40,038 nt of DNA from Bacteroides sp. (GCF_028690125.1 NZ_JAQVBV010000041.1:1-40038); one strand, 5' to 3'. Numbered from the stretch's first letter, positions 13,856 to 22,375 are shown. Notes: generated by a model from the sequence alone, not told the origin. A program made the numbers and translations.

Positions 13856-16231
13856 ATGATGGCGTTGAAATGGGTAAGTGCCCTGTTGGTTCTAACAGGT
13901 ATGGTAGGGTGTAATACTCCCAAAAATCTTAATCTTGTGGACTATGTAAATCCGAATATCGGAACCACACATAGTCGTTGGTTCTTTTACACTCCTGCTG
14001 CCGAACCTTTCGGATTAGCCAAATTAGGAGCTTCTACCAATGGCACTTACGGAAACAATCAAGGCTGGGAAGCGGTTGGCTACGAGGATGGACATACTTC
14101 TATCGATGGTTTCCCTTGTCTTCACGAGTTCCAGATCGGCGGTATTTCTTTGATGCCGGTTACGGGAGAAGTGAAGACCAATCCGGGCAAGTTGGAAGAA
14201 CCGGATAACGGTTTTCGTTCTCGCTTTGATAAGAAAGATGAAACGGCCCGTCCCGGATATTATGCTGTTTTGCTGAAAGACTATCAAGTCAAAGCGGAAC
14301 TTACGGCTACGGCTCGTGTCGGCTTTCAGCGATATACGTTTCCTGAGTCAAAGAATGCACATATTCTTTTTAATATAGGAAACAGGCAGGGAGAAAGCGG
14401 AGCTGTACGCGACGCGTATATTAAACAGGTGGACGAGAACACCATAGAAGGATATGTCATCACGGAACCGGAATACGTAAAGAAGTATCAGGCGGGTGCT
14501 TCCGTTGCCATGTATTTTTATGCTCAATTAGATCGTGCGCCGGAATCGGTAGAAGTCTTTTATCAAGACAGCACGCTGATGCCGGGTAATGAAATCAAAG
14601 GACCGGGAGCTATCCTGTGCCTGAATTATAACACGAAAAAGGATGATGTGGTGAATGTGAAAGTGGGTCTTTCCTATACCTCTATCGAAAACGCGAAACT
14701 GAATCTGGAAACAGAGGCCGAAAAGCTGACTTTTGATGAGGCTATGCAAGCGACAACGGATAAGTGGAATGAATCATTGAACCGCATCGTGGTTTCGGGA
14801 GGTACGGAAGATAGTAAAGTCAAATTCTATACCGGATTGTATCATGCTTTGTTGGGTAGAGGACTTGCCAGTGATGTGAACGGGGCTTATCCGAAGAATG
14901 ACGGTTCTATCGGACAAATACCGCTCGATAAGGATGGAAAACCTACATACAACCATTATAATACGGATGCTATTTGGGGGGCATATTGGAATCTGACTTC
15001 TCTCTGGGCATTGGCTTATCCTGAATATTACAATGATTTTGTCAATAGTCAGTTGCTCGTGTACAAAGATGCGGGCTGGCTGGGCGATGGTATTGCTACC
15101 AGTAAATATGTTTCGGGAGTGGGAACCAACATGGTTAGTATCGCGTTGGCAGGTGCTTACAACAGTGGTATCCGTAATTTTGATGTCGAAACGGCTTATC
15201 AGGCGGCTCTTAAAAATGAACTTGGTTGGGAAGGACGCATTGAAGGTGCCGGTAAAATGGATGTGAAGCAGTTTGTTGAGAGAGGTTACGTACCTTTTGA
15301 GAATAGTGTATTCTTCGGTACTCATCCTGCCGGTTCCACTTTTTCAGCATCTCATACGTTAGAGTATAGTTTCAGTGCCTATGCTGTTGCTCAATGGGCA
15401 AAAGCATTGGGACATACGGAAGATTACAAGCGTTTGATGGGATTGTCGAGCGGTTGGGAAAAATTGTTTGACGATTCTTTGAAGATGATTCGCCCTCGAG
15501 TGCCTGAAGGTGAATTTATCGACAACTTCAATCCGCTGGAATCGTGGAGAGGCTTTCAAGAAGGAAACGCAATGCAATACACTTTCTTTGTTCCCCAGAA
15601 TCCGGGTCGTTTGATTGAAAAGGTGGGTAAGGAAGAATTTAATCATCGTCTCGACTCTATTTTCACGGAGGCACGCAAATCCATCTTCGGTGGAGGAAAA
15701 GTAGTGAACGCTTTTTCCGGTTTACAAAGCCCCTACAATCATGGGAATCAACCGAGTCTGCATATCTCCTGGCTCTTCAATTACTCCGGCAAACCGTATC
15801 TCACTCAAAAATGGACTCGTCTCATTTGTGATGAGTTTTACGGAACGAACGGGGAGCATGGTTACGGCTACGGTCAGGATGAAGATCAAGGGCAGTTGGG
15901 TGCTTGGTATGTGATGACTGCCATGGGGCTGTTCGACGTACAAGGTGGTTCGTGCGAACGTCCTACTTTTCAAATTGGAAGTCCCTTATTTGACAAAATT
16001 GAAATCAAGCTCAATCCTTTAAATGCCACAGGGAAATCATTCGTCATTGAAACGGTGAATAATGTGCCGGATGCCTATTATGTACAATCGGCTACTTTGA
16101 ATGGAAAACCGTTGGAACAATGTTGGATGTATCGGGATGAACTTTATCAGGGTGGAGTCTTGAAACTGACAATGGGGAATCAGCCCAACGAACAATGGGG
16201 AGCAGAAAATCCACCTCGTTGTTCCGAATAA
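13856..16231 (+). CDS. GH92 alpha-mannosidase, lipoprotein
   Basis: This 791-residue enzyme starts with a lipoprotein signal (cysteine 19 after LTGMVG). There is no acidic run after the cysteine like the Bacteroides surface-export signal, so a periplasmic location is likelier. The GH92 fold begins at once with VDYVNPNIGTTHSRWFFYTPAAEPFGLAKL. Probable catalytic residues are E569 (FQEGNAMQY) and D675/D677 (GQDEDQGQLGAWYVM), the same DEDQGQ variant as the first GH92 protein. It lacks that protein's N-terminal domain. It is third in the operon, 37 bases after the ROK gene. The two enzymes probably act in sequence or on different linkages; specificity is not readable. Confidence 0.92.
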   Translation: MMALKWVSALLVLTGMVGCNTPKNLNLVDYVNPNIGTTHSRWFFYTPAAEPFGLAKLGASTNGTYGNNQGWEAVGYEDGHTSIDGFPCLHEFQIGGISLMPVTGEVKTNPGKLEEPDNGFRSRFDKKDETARPGYYAVLLKDYQVKAELTATARVGFQRYTFPESKNAHILFNIGNRQGESGAVRDAYIKQVDENTIEGYVITEPEYVKKYQAGASVAMYFYAQLDRAPESVEVFYQDSTLMPGNEIKGPGAILCLNYNTKKDDVVNVKVGLSYTSIENAKLNLETEAEKLTFDEAMQATTDKWNESLNRIVVSGGTEDSKVKFYTGLYHALLGRGLASDVNGAYPKNDGSIGQIPLDKDGKPTYNHYNTDAIWGAYWNLTSLWALAYPEYYNDFVNSQLLVYKDAGWLGDGIATSKYVSGVGTNMVSIALAGAYNSGIRNFDVETAYQAALKNELGWEGRIEGAGKMDVKQFVERGYVPFENSVFFGTHPAGSTFSASHTLEYSFSAYAVAQWAKALGHTEDYKRLMGLSSGWEKLFDDSLKMIRPRVPEGEFIDNFNPLESWRGFQEGNAMQYTFFVPQNPGRLIEKVGKEEFNHRLDSIFTEARKSIFGGGKVVNAFSGLQSPYNHGNQPSLHISWLFNYSGKPYLTQKWTRLICDEFYGTNGEHGYGYGQDEDQGQLGAWYVMTAMGLFDVQGGSCERPTFQIGSPLFDKIEIKLNPLNATGKSFVIETVNNVPDAYYVQSATLNGKPLEQCWMYRDELYQGGVLKLTMGNQPNEQWGAENPPRCSE

Positions 16232-16262
16232 AAAAGTGATTTAAATAAAAAATAAGATAGTT

Positions 16263-17432
16263 ATGAAAACACAACACTCTATATATAAAGCCCTCCCCAT
16301 TCTTTTTGGGTTCTTCGTAATGGGTTTCTGCGACATTGTCGGCATATCTTCCGACTATGTACAGCGTACTTTCGATTGGTCTCCGGCAATGACAGGCTTT
16401 GTTCCTTCGCTTGTTTTTATCTGGTTCCTGTTTCTGGGAATTCCCATAGGGAATCAGATGAACAAATGGGGGCGCAAAAATACAGTATTACTAAGTATGG
16501 CAATTACTGTAGTGGGTATGTTGTTGCCCTTGATCATTTACAACAGCGCGACTTGCATGATAGCTTATGCTTTTCTAGGAATAGGAAACGCTATTCTTCA
16601 AGTTTCACTGAATCCTTTATTAAGCAATGTGGTTACTAGTCAGCATTTACTGACTAGTAGCCTCACGGCAGGACAAGTGATTAAAGCTGTTTCTTCCCTC
16701 GTTGGACCGGAGATAGTTCTGTTAGCCGTCGCTCATTTCGGAGATGATAAATGGTATTACTGTTTCCCGATATTAGGTTTCATCACTCTTCTATCGGCTG
16801 TCTGGCTAATCGCCACCCCTATCAAACGAGAAGATGCTACTGCCGCGAAACAACAACTTCCTATGAGCGATACTTTCCTCTTGTTGAAAGATAAGACGAT
16901 TCTTTTATTATTTCTGGGCATATTCTTTATTGTCGGCGTAGACGTGGCTACCAACTTTATGAGTTCCAAACTAATGGCCGAACGTTTTGACTGGACAACG
17001 GAACAGGTAAAATTTGCTCCTCAAGTCTATTTCTTGAGTCGTACGATTGGAGCTTTACTGAGTGTTTTCTTCTTGGCTCGCATTGCCGAAATGAAATATT
17101 TCAGGGTGAACATCATCGCTTGTCTTCTCTCATTGCTGATTCTGGCCTTCGTGAAGGACGAATTGATTAACCTGATTTGTATCGGTGCTGTGGGCTTCTT
17201 TGGTTCTTCGGTGTTCTCCATCATTTATTCGATGGCACTGCAAGCGAGACCGGAAAAAGCCAATCAGATTTCAGGACTGATGATTACTGCCGTTGCAGGT
17301 GGTGGAGCGGTCACTCCTATTATTGGCATCGCTATCGGAAAGGTTGGAGTCATTGGTGGAGTTTTCGTTACGTTAGTTTGTGTAGGGTATCTTACTTATT
17401 GTGCATTCGGGATAAAAACAGCCAAAAATTAA
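16263..17432 (+). CDS. MFS sugar transporter (FucP/NagP-like)
   Basis: This 389-residue protein is almost wholly hydrophobic, with about 12 predicted helices, and belongs to the sugar:proton symporter branch of the major facilitator superfamily common in Bacteroidetes. Family marks are GFCDIVGISSDYV in helix 1, GNQMNKWGRKN in the loop between helices 2 and 3, and the central loop PIKREDATAAKQQ. It is last in the operon, 31 bases after GH92. It should import the mannose released in the periplasm, in place of a SusC/SusD pair. Substrate is inferred from context only. Confidence 0.88.
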   Translation: MKTQHSIYKALPILFGFFVMGFCDIVGISSDYVQRTFDWSPAMTGFVPSLVFIWFLFLGIPIGNQMNKWGRKNTVLLSMAITVVGMLLPLIIYNSATCMIAYAFLGIGNAILQVSLNPLLSNVVTSQHLLTSSLTAGQVIKAVSSLVGPEIVLLAVAHFGDDKWYYCFPILGFITLLSAVWLIATPIKREDATAAKQQLPMSDTFLLLKDKTILLLFLGIFFIVGVDVATNFMSSKLMAERFDWTTEQVKFAPQVYFLSRTIGALLSVFFLARIAEMKYFRVNIIACLLSLLILAFVKDELINLICIGAVGFFGSSVFSIIYSMALQARPEKANQISGLMITAVAGGGAVTPIIGIAIGKVGVIGGVFVTLVCVGYLTYCAFGIKTAKN

Positions 17433-17482
17433 AGAGAGCAACTCTTTTTGTCGTTTTCCCTTATATAATTAATAAACACTTT

Positions 17483-17568
17483 TGCTACCACGCTCTCACT
17501 ATTGTAATCAAACTCCTTATTCATAATGCTTTCAGCGATGGTAGCAACCGTGGTAGCAGAGTGAGAGC
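17483..17568. repeat. Block-swapped inverted repeat after the mannose operon
   Basis: TGCTACCACG (17483-17492) is inverted at 17549-17558, and GCTCTCACT (17492-17500) is inverted at 17560-17568. The order of the two blocks is not reversed as a simple hairpin would need, so only one pair can form at a time. GGTAGCA also recurs at 17540-17546. No gene is visible from 17433 to 17667. Confidence 0.6.
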
Positions 17569-17667
17569 AAATACTGGTAATAAATACATTATAGCTCAGA
17601 GATTGCTATAGAATTTAAAAAGATAAAGCAACCCAAAGGTTTGCATTTAACACAGACTATCAGGATA

Positions 17668-18723
17668 CTATAACATAAGAAACTGCTTATACTCATCATT
17701 CGCCTTATCCAGAAGTGCCTCCGCCATACAAGCATTTTCCTCAAAAAATGAATGTTGCAAATCTATGCCTACTTTCTTGACCGACTTACTCCAATTTCCA
17801 ACGACACGCCCTTCATGAAGTAATACCGGATAAAATAATCCATTATTGGTAAACGCTTTCGGATAAAACTCTTTAGGTAGAACATCTGTCCGGTCTTTAT
17901 ACGCTATCAAATATTCATCATAAGAAGGAAGCAGATGCAAATTATCAGCTGATTTTCCACGAGTCCGGCAGGAGTTATGAATATACCAAGTCTGATCTTT
18001 CCATTGCTCGGCAATCAATTCGGAATCAATCAGATATACTGCCTGTCTCGCCTCTGAAATTGACAATCCCGACCACCAGAGAAAGTCTTGTAAAGTAGCG
18101 GGAGCATGACTACGAAAGTAGCTTCTTGCCAGACGGGCTAAAGCCTCATCTTTCGTTATTTCAGGTACAGGGGCAACCCGTTCTTCCAAAAGCATATACG
18201 TATGTTTTCTACCCTCTCCTTCACCGCTACAAACAACCCCTTCGACCTCTGCACGTGCCAAGAAACGGGTCATGTGATATTGATCTGCTAAAAGTCCGGA
18301 ATGCTCATAGTGCTCGGCAATATCTTGTTTTGTAAGGCTTTTATTCCCACAAAGAATCTTTTCTAACAAGTTGTTACTTTTCGTATAAACCTCCTCCGTA
18401 ATGTCCAGGCTATGTCCTTTTGCATAAGAATCATTTGCAGCCTTAATACGTTGAGCAGAAAGTTTCAACATCCACCGGATATCTTCCGCAGCAACCAAAT
18501 GCCATGTCGGTCGCATTACATGAGTTCTTAATATATCTCCTTCTTGCAACGCTTTTTCAACTGTTTGTATAGTTGCCAATTTTAAACGCATTCCAACAGC
18601 CCATTTTACCATTGTATATTCTTGGGCCTGCATAGCTCCCATCCAAGACACTAATTCTTTAGGATGGCAGAATTGTGGCTTCAGTAACTGTTGATTTAAA
18701 AGACGAATTGTAAATAGATTCAT
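17668..18723 (-). CDS. HTH_42 winged-helix protein, AlkZ/YcaQ-like
   Basis: This 351-residue protein matches the HTH_42 (PF06224) winged-helix family: MQAQEYTMVKWAVGMR near residue 31, ILRTHVMRPTWHLV near 84, and a C-terminal LPSYDEYLIAYKDR and VLLHEGRVVGNW. The family includes the DNA glycosylases AlkZ and E. coli YcaQ (AlkX), which act on alkylated or cross-linked DNA. A QAQ motif at residues 32-34 matches the QxQ catalytic motif described for AlkZ. It is a stand-alone gene on the minus strand. Enzyme activity is an inference from the family. Confidence 0.8.
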   Translation of the reverse strand: MNLFTIRLLNQQLLKPQFCHPKELVSWMGAMQAQEYTMVKWAVGMRLKLATIQTVEKALQEGDILRTHVMRPTWHLVAAEDIRWMLKLSAQRIKAANDSYAKGHSLDITEEVYTKSNNLLEKILCGNKSLTKQDIAEHYEHSGLLADQYHMTRFLARAEVEGVVCSGEGEGRKHTYMLLEERVAPVPEITKDEALARLARSYFRSHAPATLQDFLWWSGLSISEARQAVYLIDSELIAEQWKDQTWYIHNSCRTRGKSADNLHLLPSYDEYLIAYKDRTDVLPKEFYPKAFTNNGLFYPVLLHEGRVVGNWSKSVKKVGIDLQHSFFEENACMAEALLDKANDEYKQFLML

Positions 18724-18935
18724 ATCAGAGGCTTTTCATTCACAAAAATAATATTTCGACTCCATATATATACCAATATCCTACAAGTTTTCTTTTTAAT
18801 AATCTTAAAACATTAACAGGCATACATATAAACAGAGATTTTAATCCATTTTGCAAATTAAAGAGACAGAGAGTCTAAATAATATTCCTTCCTGCTTCTG
18901 TTCTTATTTTAATGATTAATTCTACTAGTAATTCG

Positions 18936-18943
18936 TATATTTG
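18936..18943 (+). promoter_or_regulatory. -7 box of the SQR-like gene
   Basis: TATATTTG fits TAnnTTTG, 25 bases before the ATG at 18969. The rest of 18724-18968 shows no gene. Confidence 0.55.
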
Positions 18944-18968
18944 CAGATAAAATTATTTATTCATCTAC

Positions 18969-20342
18969 ATGAAACACGAATTGGAAGACATACTAAAAAC
19001 GTTTGAAAAGAAAGGTATCAATCGCCGCCACTTTTTCAAACTGATGGCAGCGGCAGGCTTAGTGACCGCTGTCGGCATATACAAGGCGAACGAATTCTCA
19101 AGTAATGCCAAAGGTAAAATTGTCATTATCGGTGGAGGAGCTGCCGGTATCAGCATGGCTGCGCGCCTAAAAGACTGGTTAGATGAACCGGATATTACAT
19201 TAATTGATCCCAGTGATCGTCATTTTTATCAGCCGGGATTCACCTTGGTCGCATCGGGTGTCTACCAACCCGACGAAGTATGGAGAAAACAAGAGGACTG
19301 TATGCCGAGCGGTATCAAGTGGATCAAAGATTCTGTTGCAGCTATTGATCCGGGTAAAAACCAAGTGACAACTAAAAACAATGGAAAAATCGGTTATGAC
19401 TTCTTAGTTCTGACACCGGGGCTTCAGACCAATTGGGAAAAGGTAGAAGGTATCACACAAGCAACTTTAGGACAAGGCAATGCTCATAGTATCTACGATT
19501 TCGAAGGTGCACAAAAAACTTGGAAAGCCTTGCAAGAATTCGGAAAGACAGGTGGTAAAGCCATTTATACCGATACCTATACAAAACATAAATGTGGAGG
19601 TGCACCCAAAAAAATATGTTTGCTGACAGATGATTACACCCGTAAACAAGAGACACGCGACAAAGCTGACCTTCACTTCTATACAGCCTCCAAAGAATTG
19701 TATGATATTCCTTTCTTCACTCCACGCCTGTTGAAAATCTACGATGAACGCAATATCCCCATCAATCTGAATGTTCGTGTGAAAGGGGTAGATACAGCTG
19801 CCAAACAGGTACATTTCGAAAAGATTGAAACCATAGACGAGCAAAAAGTCTATACTCCATTTGTAGAAGACTATGACTTCCTTCATTTTACACCGCCCAT
19901 GTCGGCTCCCGATTTCGTGCGTGAAGCCGGATTAGGCTGGACAGAAGGTAAGTTGGCTGCCGAAGCCTGGGTAATGGTAGATCAAGAAACATTAGTCCAT
20001 AAAACTTACCCGAATATTATCTCTCTAGGAGATGTCGCCGGAATCCCGACCAGTAAAACATCGGCTGCCGTTCGCAAACAGGTACCGATTGCCGCAAAAA
20101 ACTTGATCTCCTTGATGGAAGGTAGGGAACCAGAGGAAAAATATGACGGATATGCCGCTTGCCCAATCGTGACAGACTACGGACACGTACTACTGTGTGA
20201 ATTCAACTATAAGAAAGAACCGGAGATTTCTTTCCCATTCAATCTAATCGACACTTCGACAGAACAACGGGCGGCTTGGCTGCTGAAAGTTCACATTCTG
20301 AAGCCTATGTATTTCTACGGAATGTTGAACGGATTTGCATAG
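18969..20342 (+). CDS. Sulfide:quinone oxidoreductase-like flavoprotein
   Basis: This 457-residue protein has a GGGAAG dinucleotide-binding loop (55-60), a second FAD site (ISLGDVAGIPTSKT) and two cysteines at the places used by SQR enzymes: C209 in KCGGAPKKI and C398 in GYAACPIVTDYGHVLLCEF. That pattern fits the SQRDL branch. SQRs oxidise sulfide to sulfane sulfur and pass electrons to the quinone pool. The N-terminus has RRHFFKLMAAAGLV, a twin-arginine-like signal or membrane anchor. The C-terminal KPMYFYGML may contact the membrane. In an anaerobe the acceptor would be menaquinone. Single gene with its own promoter and terminator. Confidence 0.85.
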   Translation: MKHELEDILKTFEKKGINRRHFFKLMAAAGLVTAVGIYKANEFSSNAKGKIVIIGGGAAGISMAARLKDWLDEPDITLIDPSDRHFYQPGFTLVASGVYQPDEVWRKQEDCMPSGIKWIKDSVAAIDPGKNQVTTKNNGKIGYDFLVLTPGLQTNWEKVEGITQATLGQGNAHSIYDFEGAQKTWKALQEFGKTGGKAIYTDTYTKHKCGGAPKKICLLTDDYTRKQETRDKADLHFYTASKELYDIPFFTPRLLKIYDERNIPINLNVRVKGVDTAAKQVHFEKIETIDEQKVYTPFVEDYDFLHFTPPMSAPDFVREAGLGWTEGKLAAEAWVMVDQETLVHKTYPNIISLGDVAGIPTSKTSAAVRKQVPIAAKNLISLMEGREPEEKYDGYAACPIVTDYGHVLLCEFNYKKEPEISFPFNLIDTSTEQRAAWLLKVHILKPMYFYGMLNGFA

Positions 20343-20344
20343 AA

Positions 20345-20362
20345 ATCGGGATAACTCCCGAT
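20345..20362. terminator. Short hairpin after the SQR-like gene
   Basis: ATCGGGA (20345-20351) and TCCCGAT (20356-20362) form a perfect 7-bp stem with a TAAC loop, 2 bases after the stop. No T tract follows. Confidence 0.5.
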
Positions 20363-20383
20363 AACCCAAAATACCCAACAGAC

Positions 20384-20475
20384 AGTCCCCAACCCATTTT
20401 GAAGTGCACCCCAAAAGTTAGACACAAAAACTTTAGGGATGCACTTCATTTCTACGAGTCCGGGGACTTTTGTTT
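20384..20475. repeat. Nested palindrome with IS-end-like core and terminator-like tail
   Basis: The inner arms, TGAAGTGCA (20400-20408) and TGCACTTCA (20440-20448), continue inward as CCCCAAAAGTT against AACTTTAGGG with one mismatch. The outer arms, AGTCCCC (20384-20390) and GGGGACT (20462-20468), are followed by TTTGTTTT. The core TGAAGTGCACCCCAAAAGTT resembles the terminal inverted repeat of IS3-family elements. It may be an IS relic, a MITE, or a compound terminator. Confidence 0.6.
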
Positions 20476-20575
20476 TATTCATCTATTCTCACGTTTGCAT
20501 AAGTAAAAAGATCCCATACATTCTAACTTTCACGAAATAAACAGACGTATATTCTTTTTATTCATACCATTATAA

Positions 20576-20583
20576 TATCTTTG
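20576..20583 (+). promoter_or_regulatory. -7 box of the TlpA-like gene
   Basis: TATCTTTG fits the consensus, 22 bases before the ATG at 20606. Confidence 0.55.
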
Positions 20584-20605
20584 TTAGGTAATATAAACAA
20601 TAACA

Positions 20606-21169
20606 ATGAAAAGAAGAATATTTGATTTTTTAATGTTACTTATTATATCGGCATTCTTTTTTGCGGGATGTATACAGGACGACGATTCGGAACCGAACGG
20701 AGCTAACATTCAAGTGAATGATGAGTTACCTACATTTTCCGTACGGTTGAATACGGGTGAAACAATTACCAGCCAATCATTAGAAGGAAAAATTTCATTC
20801 ATAGTGCTGATGACCGTAACTTGCCCGGACTGTATTGCCGAACTTCCCATTATAGAAAGACTGTATACAGAATACAAAGACAATAAAGATATTGTCATAT
20901 TCACAATTAGTCGTGAACAAGGAGAACAAATAGTAGGAAAATTCTGGAAAGAACAGCATTACACAATGCCTTACTCGGCTCAAGAGGATCGAACCGTTTA
21001 CAGTTTATTCGCCAAAAGCGGAGTTCCACGCATCTATATTTCCAATAAAAACAGAATAGTCCAATATATATATACAGATGATCCTCTTGCCAAATATGAG
21101 GAGCTTAAAGCAACTATAGAATCATTAATCAAAGCATCCAATAAATTACCAGAAAAGCACAAGTTATAA
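20606..21169 (+). CDS. TlpA/ResA-like thioredoxin-fold lipoprotein
   Basis: This 187-residue protein starts with a lipoprotein signal (FFFAGC, cysteine 22) followed by QDDD, an acidic stretch like Bacteroides surface-export signals. The thioredoxin fold has an active site TCPDC (C73, C76) and a cis-proline in SGVPRIY. It is AhpC/TSA-like rather than classical TrxA, since QSLEGKISFIVLM precedes the active site as in TlpA. The likely role is envelope thiol reduction or oxidative defence. Separate promoter; the ECF sigma gene follows after about 120 bases. Confidence 0.82.
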   Translation: MKRRIFDFLMLLIISAFFFAGCIQDDDSEPNGANIQVNDELPTFSVRLNTGETITSQSLEGKISFIVLMTVTCPDCIAELPIIERLYTEYKDNKDIVIFTISREQGEQIVGKFWKEQHYTMPYSAQEDRTVYSLFAKSGVPRIYISNKNRIVQYIYTDDPLAKYEELKATIESLIKASNKLPEKHKL

Positions 21170-21290
21170 AGTGTATAAAAGCATCGAATCTATTTGAAAA
21201 CAAAAGTTTATTTGATCTTTATTTCTTCTTTTGTAATAATCAACCATACTAATACGACTAACTTTCCATAACGAGTAAAAAATAAAAGAA

Positions 21291-21785
21291 GTGGAAGAAG
21301 AATTCATCGAACAGATAAACCATTATCAAGGGATATTACAAAAAATATGTAACATCTATTTTTACAAGCATCCTTACAGAGAAGATTATTATCAAGAGAT
21401 ACTAATACGATTGTGGAAAGCATACCCTATGTTCAAACAAGAAAGTGCTTTTTCGACTTGGTTGTACAGGGTTGCCTTAAATGCCGCCATCGATCTGGTA
21501 CGAAAGGAGTGTGTACGGCCTATCCATAAAGAATTATCAGCAAGAGAATATCTCATACACGATATACATTCGGAAGATAATTCCACGACAGATAAAAAAG
21601 AGCAATTATACCAAGCAATTAATCAGTTAGACAATATAGAAAAAGCAATTATCATTCTTTATCTTGAAGGTTATGAATACAAAGAAATATCAACTCTTAT
21701 AGGTATTTCCGAGACCAATGTCGGAGTGAAAATTAATAGAATCAAGAAACAACTCATAAAACGGATAAAAGATGGAAGAAAATAA
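21291..21785 (+). CDS. ECF-type RNA polymerase sigma factor
   Basis: This 164-residue sigma-70 family protein has region 2 (YREDYYQEILIRLWKAYPMF and STWLYRVALNAAIDLVRK) and region 4 (NIEKAIIILYLEGYEYKEIS, ISETNVGVKINRIKKQL). The start is GTG at 21291. The length is usual for ECF factors. The next gene starts 14 bases before this one's stop, so the two are translationally coupled. No TAnnTTTG promoter is obvious upstream, which would suit self-regulation. Confidence 0.88.
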   Translation: MEEEFIEQINHYQGILQKICNIYFYKHPYREDYYQEILIRLWKAYPMFKQESAFSTWLYRVALNAAIDLVRKECVRPIHKELSAREYLIHDIHSEDNSTTDKKEQLYQAINQLDNIEKAIIILYLEGYEYKEISTLIGISETNVGVKINRIKKQLIKRIKDGRK

Positions 21786-22362
21786 TTTAAAAGAATTCTG
21801 GAAAGAAATACATACTAGTACCGAACAGCTTCCTGTTAATATAAAGGAGATTATACGTAAGAAACATTGCAATGTAATTTCTCAAACATTACATCGCCAA
21901 AAGATTCTAATTTGCTTGTTCGCTACCTGCCTGATAATTTCAGTAGCAGCCAGTATTTTCGATATGATCGTTATGGAAAAATTCTCTATTTGTCTATGGA
22001 TACCATGCGCTTTTTTATTATATTTGTTACTATCAAGTATTAGACACTATCAACTATTTACAAGGTCAGCCGATTTATATTCAATCACAGATTCCGATGC
22101 TATACTTAAAAGACAATTAAAACGGAAGATCAATTTTGATTTTATGATCTATCTGATATATTTTTATGGGATGGCAATCAGATTAATCTATATGTATTTT
22201 AGCAGTTCGGATGAATTAAAAAGTATTTCATTCCTTATAATGCTCTTTGTTGGACTTCTTTTTATTATTCCCTGGTTAATAAGATATCAGCAGAAACATC
22301 GATACAGATATTATTTTAACTCACTTGATAAGAGTCGTAAGCAGTTGGAAGTCTCCGAATAA
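21772..22362 (+). CDS. Four-helix membrane protein, candidate sigma-factor partner
   Basis: This 196-residue protein has hydrophobic segments near residues 45-65, 75-92, 123-142 and 152-168, separated by a charged stretch (SDAILKRQLKRKINF). The N-terminal 40 residues are polar and cytoplasmic in a simple topology. I do not recognise a family, and there is no zinc anti-sigma motif (HxxxCxxC). Overlap with the ECF sigma gene suggests it restrains or senses for that factor, as an unconventional anti-sigma protein. That is inference from position only. Confidence 0.7.
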   Translation: MEENNLKEFWKEIHTSTEQLPVNIKEIIRKKHCNVISQTLHRQKILICLFATCLIISVAASIFDMIVMEKFSICLWIPCAFLLYLLLSSIRHYQLFTRSADLYSITDSDAILKRQLKRKINFDFMIYLIYFYGMAIRLIYMYFSSSDELKSISFLIMLFVGLLFIIPWLIRYQQKHRYRYYFNSLDKSRKQLEVSE

Positions 22363-22375
22363 ATCTCTACTTTTG
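22345..22375 (+). promoter_or_regulatory. Promoter of aroA
   Basis: TTGG at 22345-22348 and TACTTTTG at 22368-22375 have near-ideal spacing (20 bases). The promoter lies across the end of the membrane protein gene and gives a transcript start near 22380. Confidence 0.65.

Noticed and set aside
14774..15325. 183-codon minus-strand frame inside the second GH92 gene
   Set aside because: It is the antisense shadow of strongly conserved GH92 coding sequence, with no promoter and no recognisable domain.
17177..17611. 144-codon plus-strand frame over the end of the MFS gene
   Set aside because: It is out of frame with the transporter, rich in tryptophan, cysteine and tyrosine as shadow frames are, and has no start signals.
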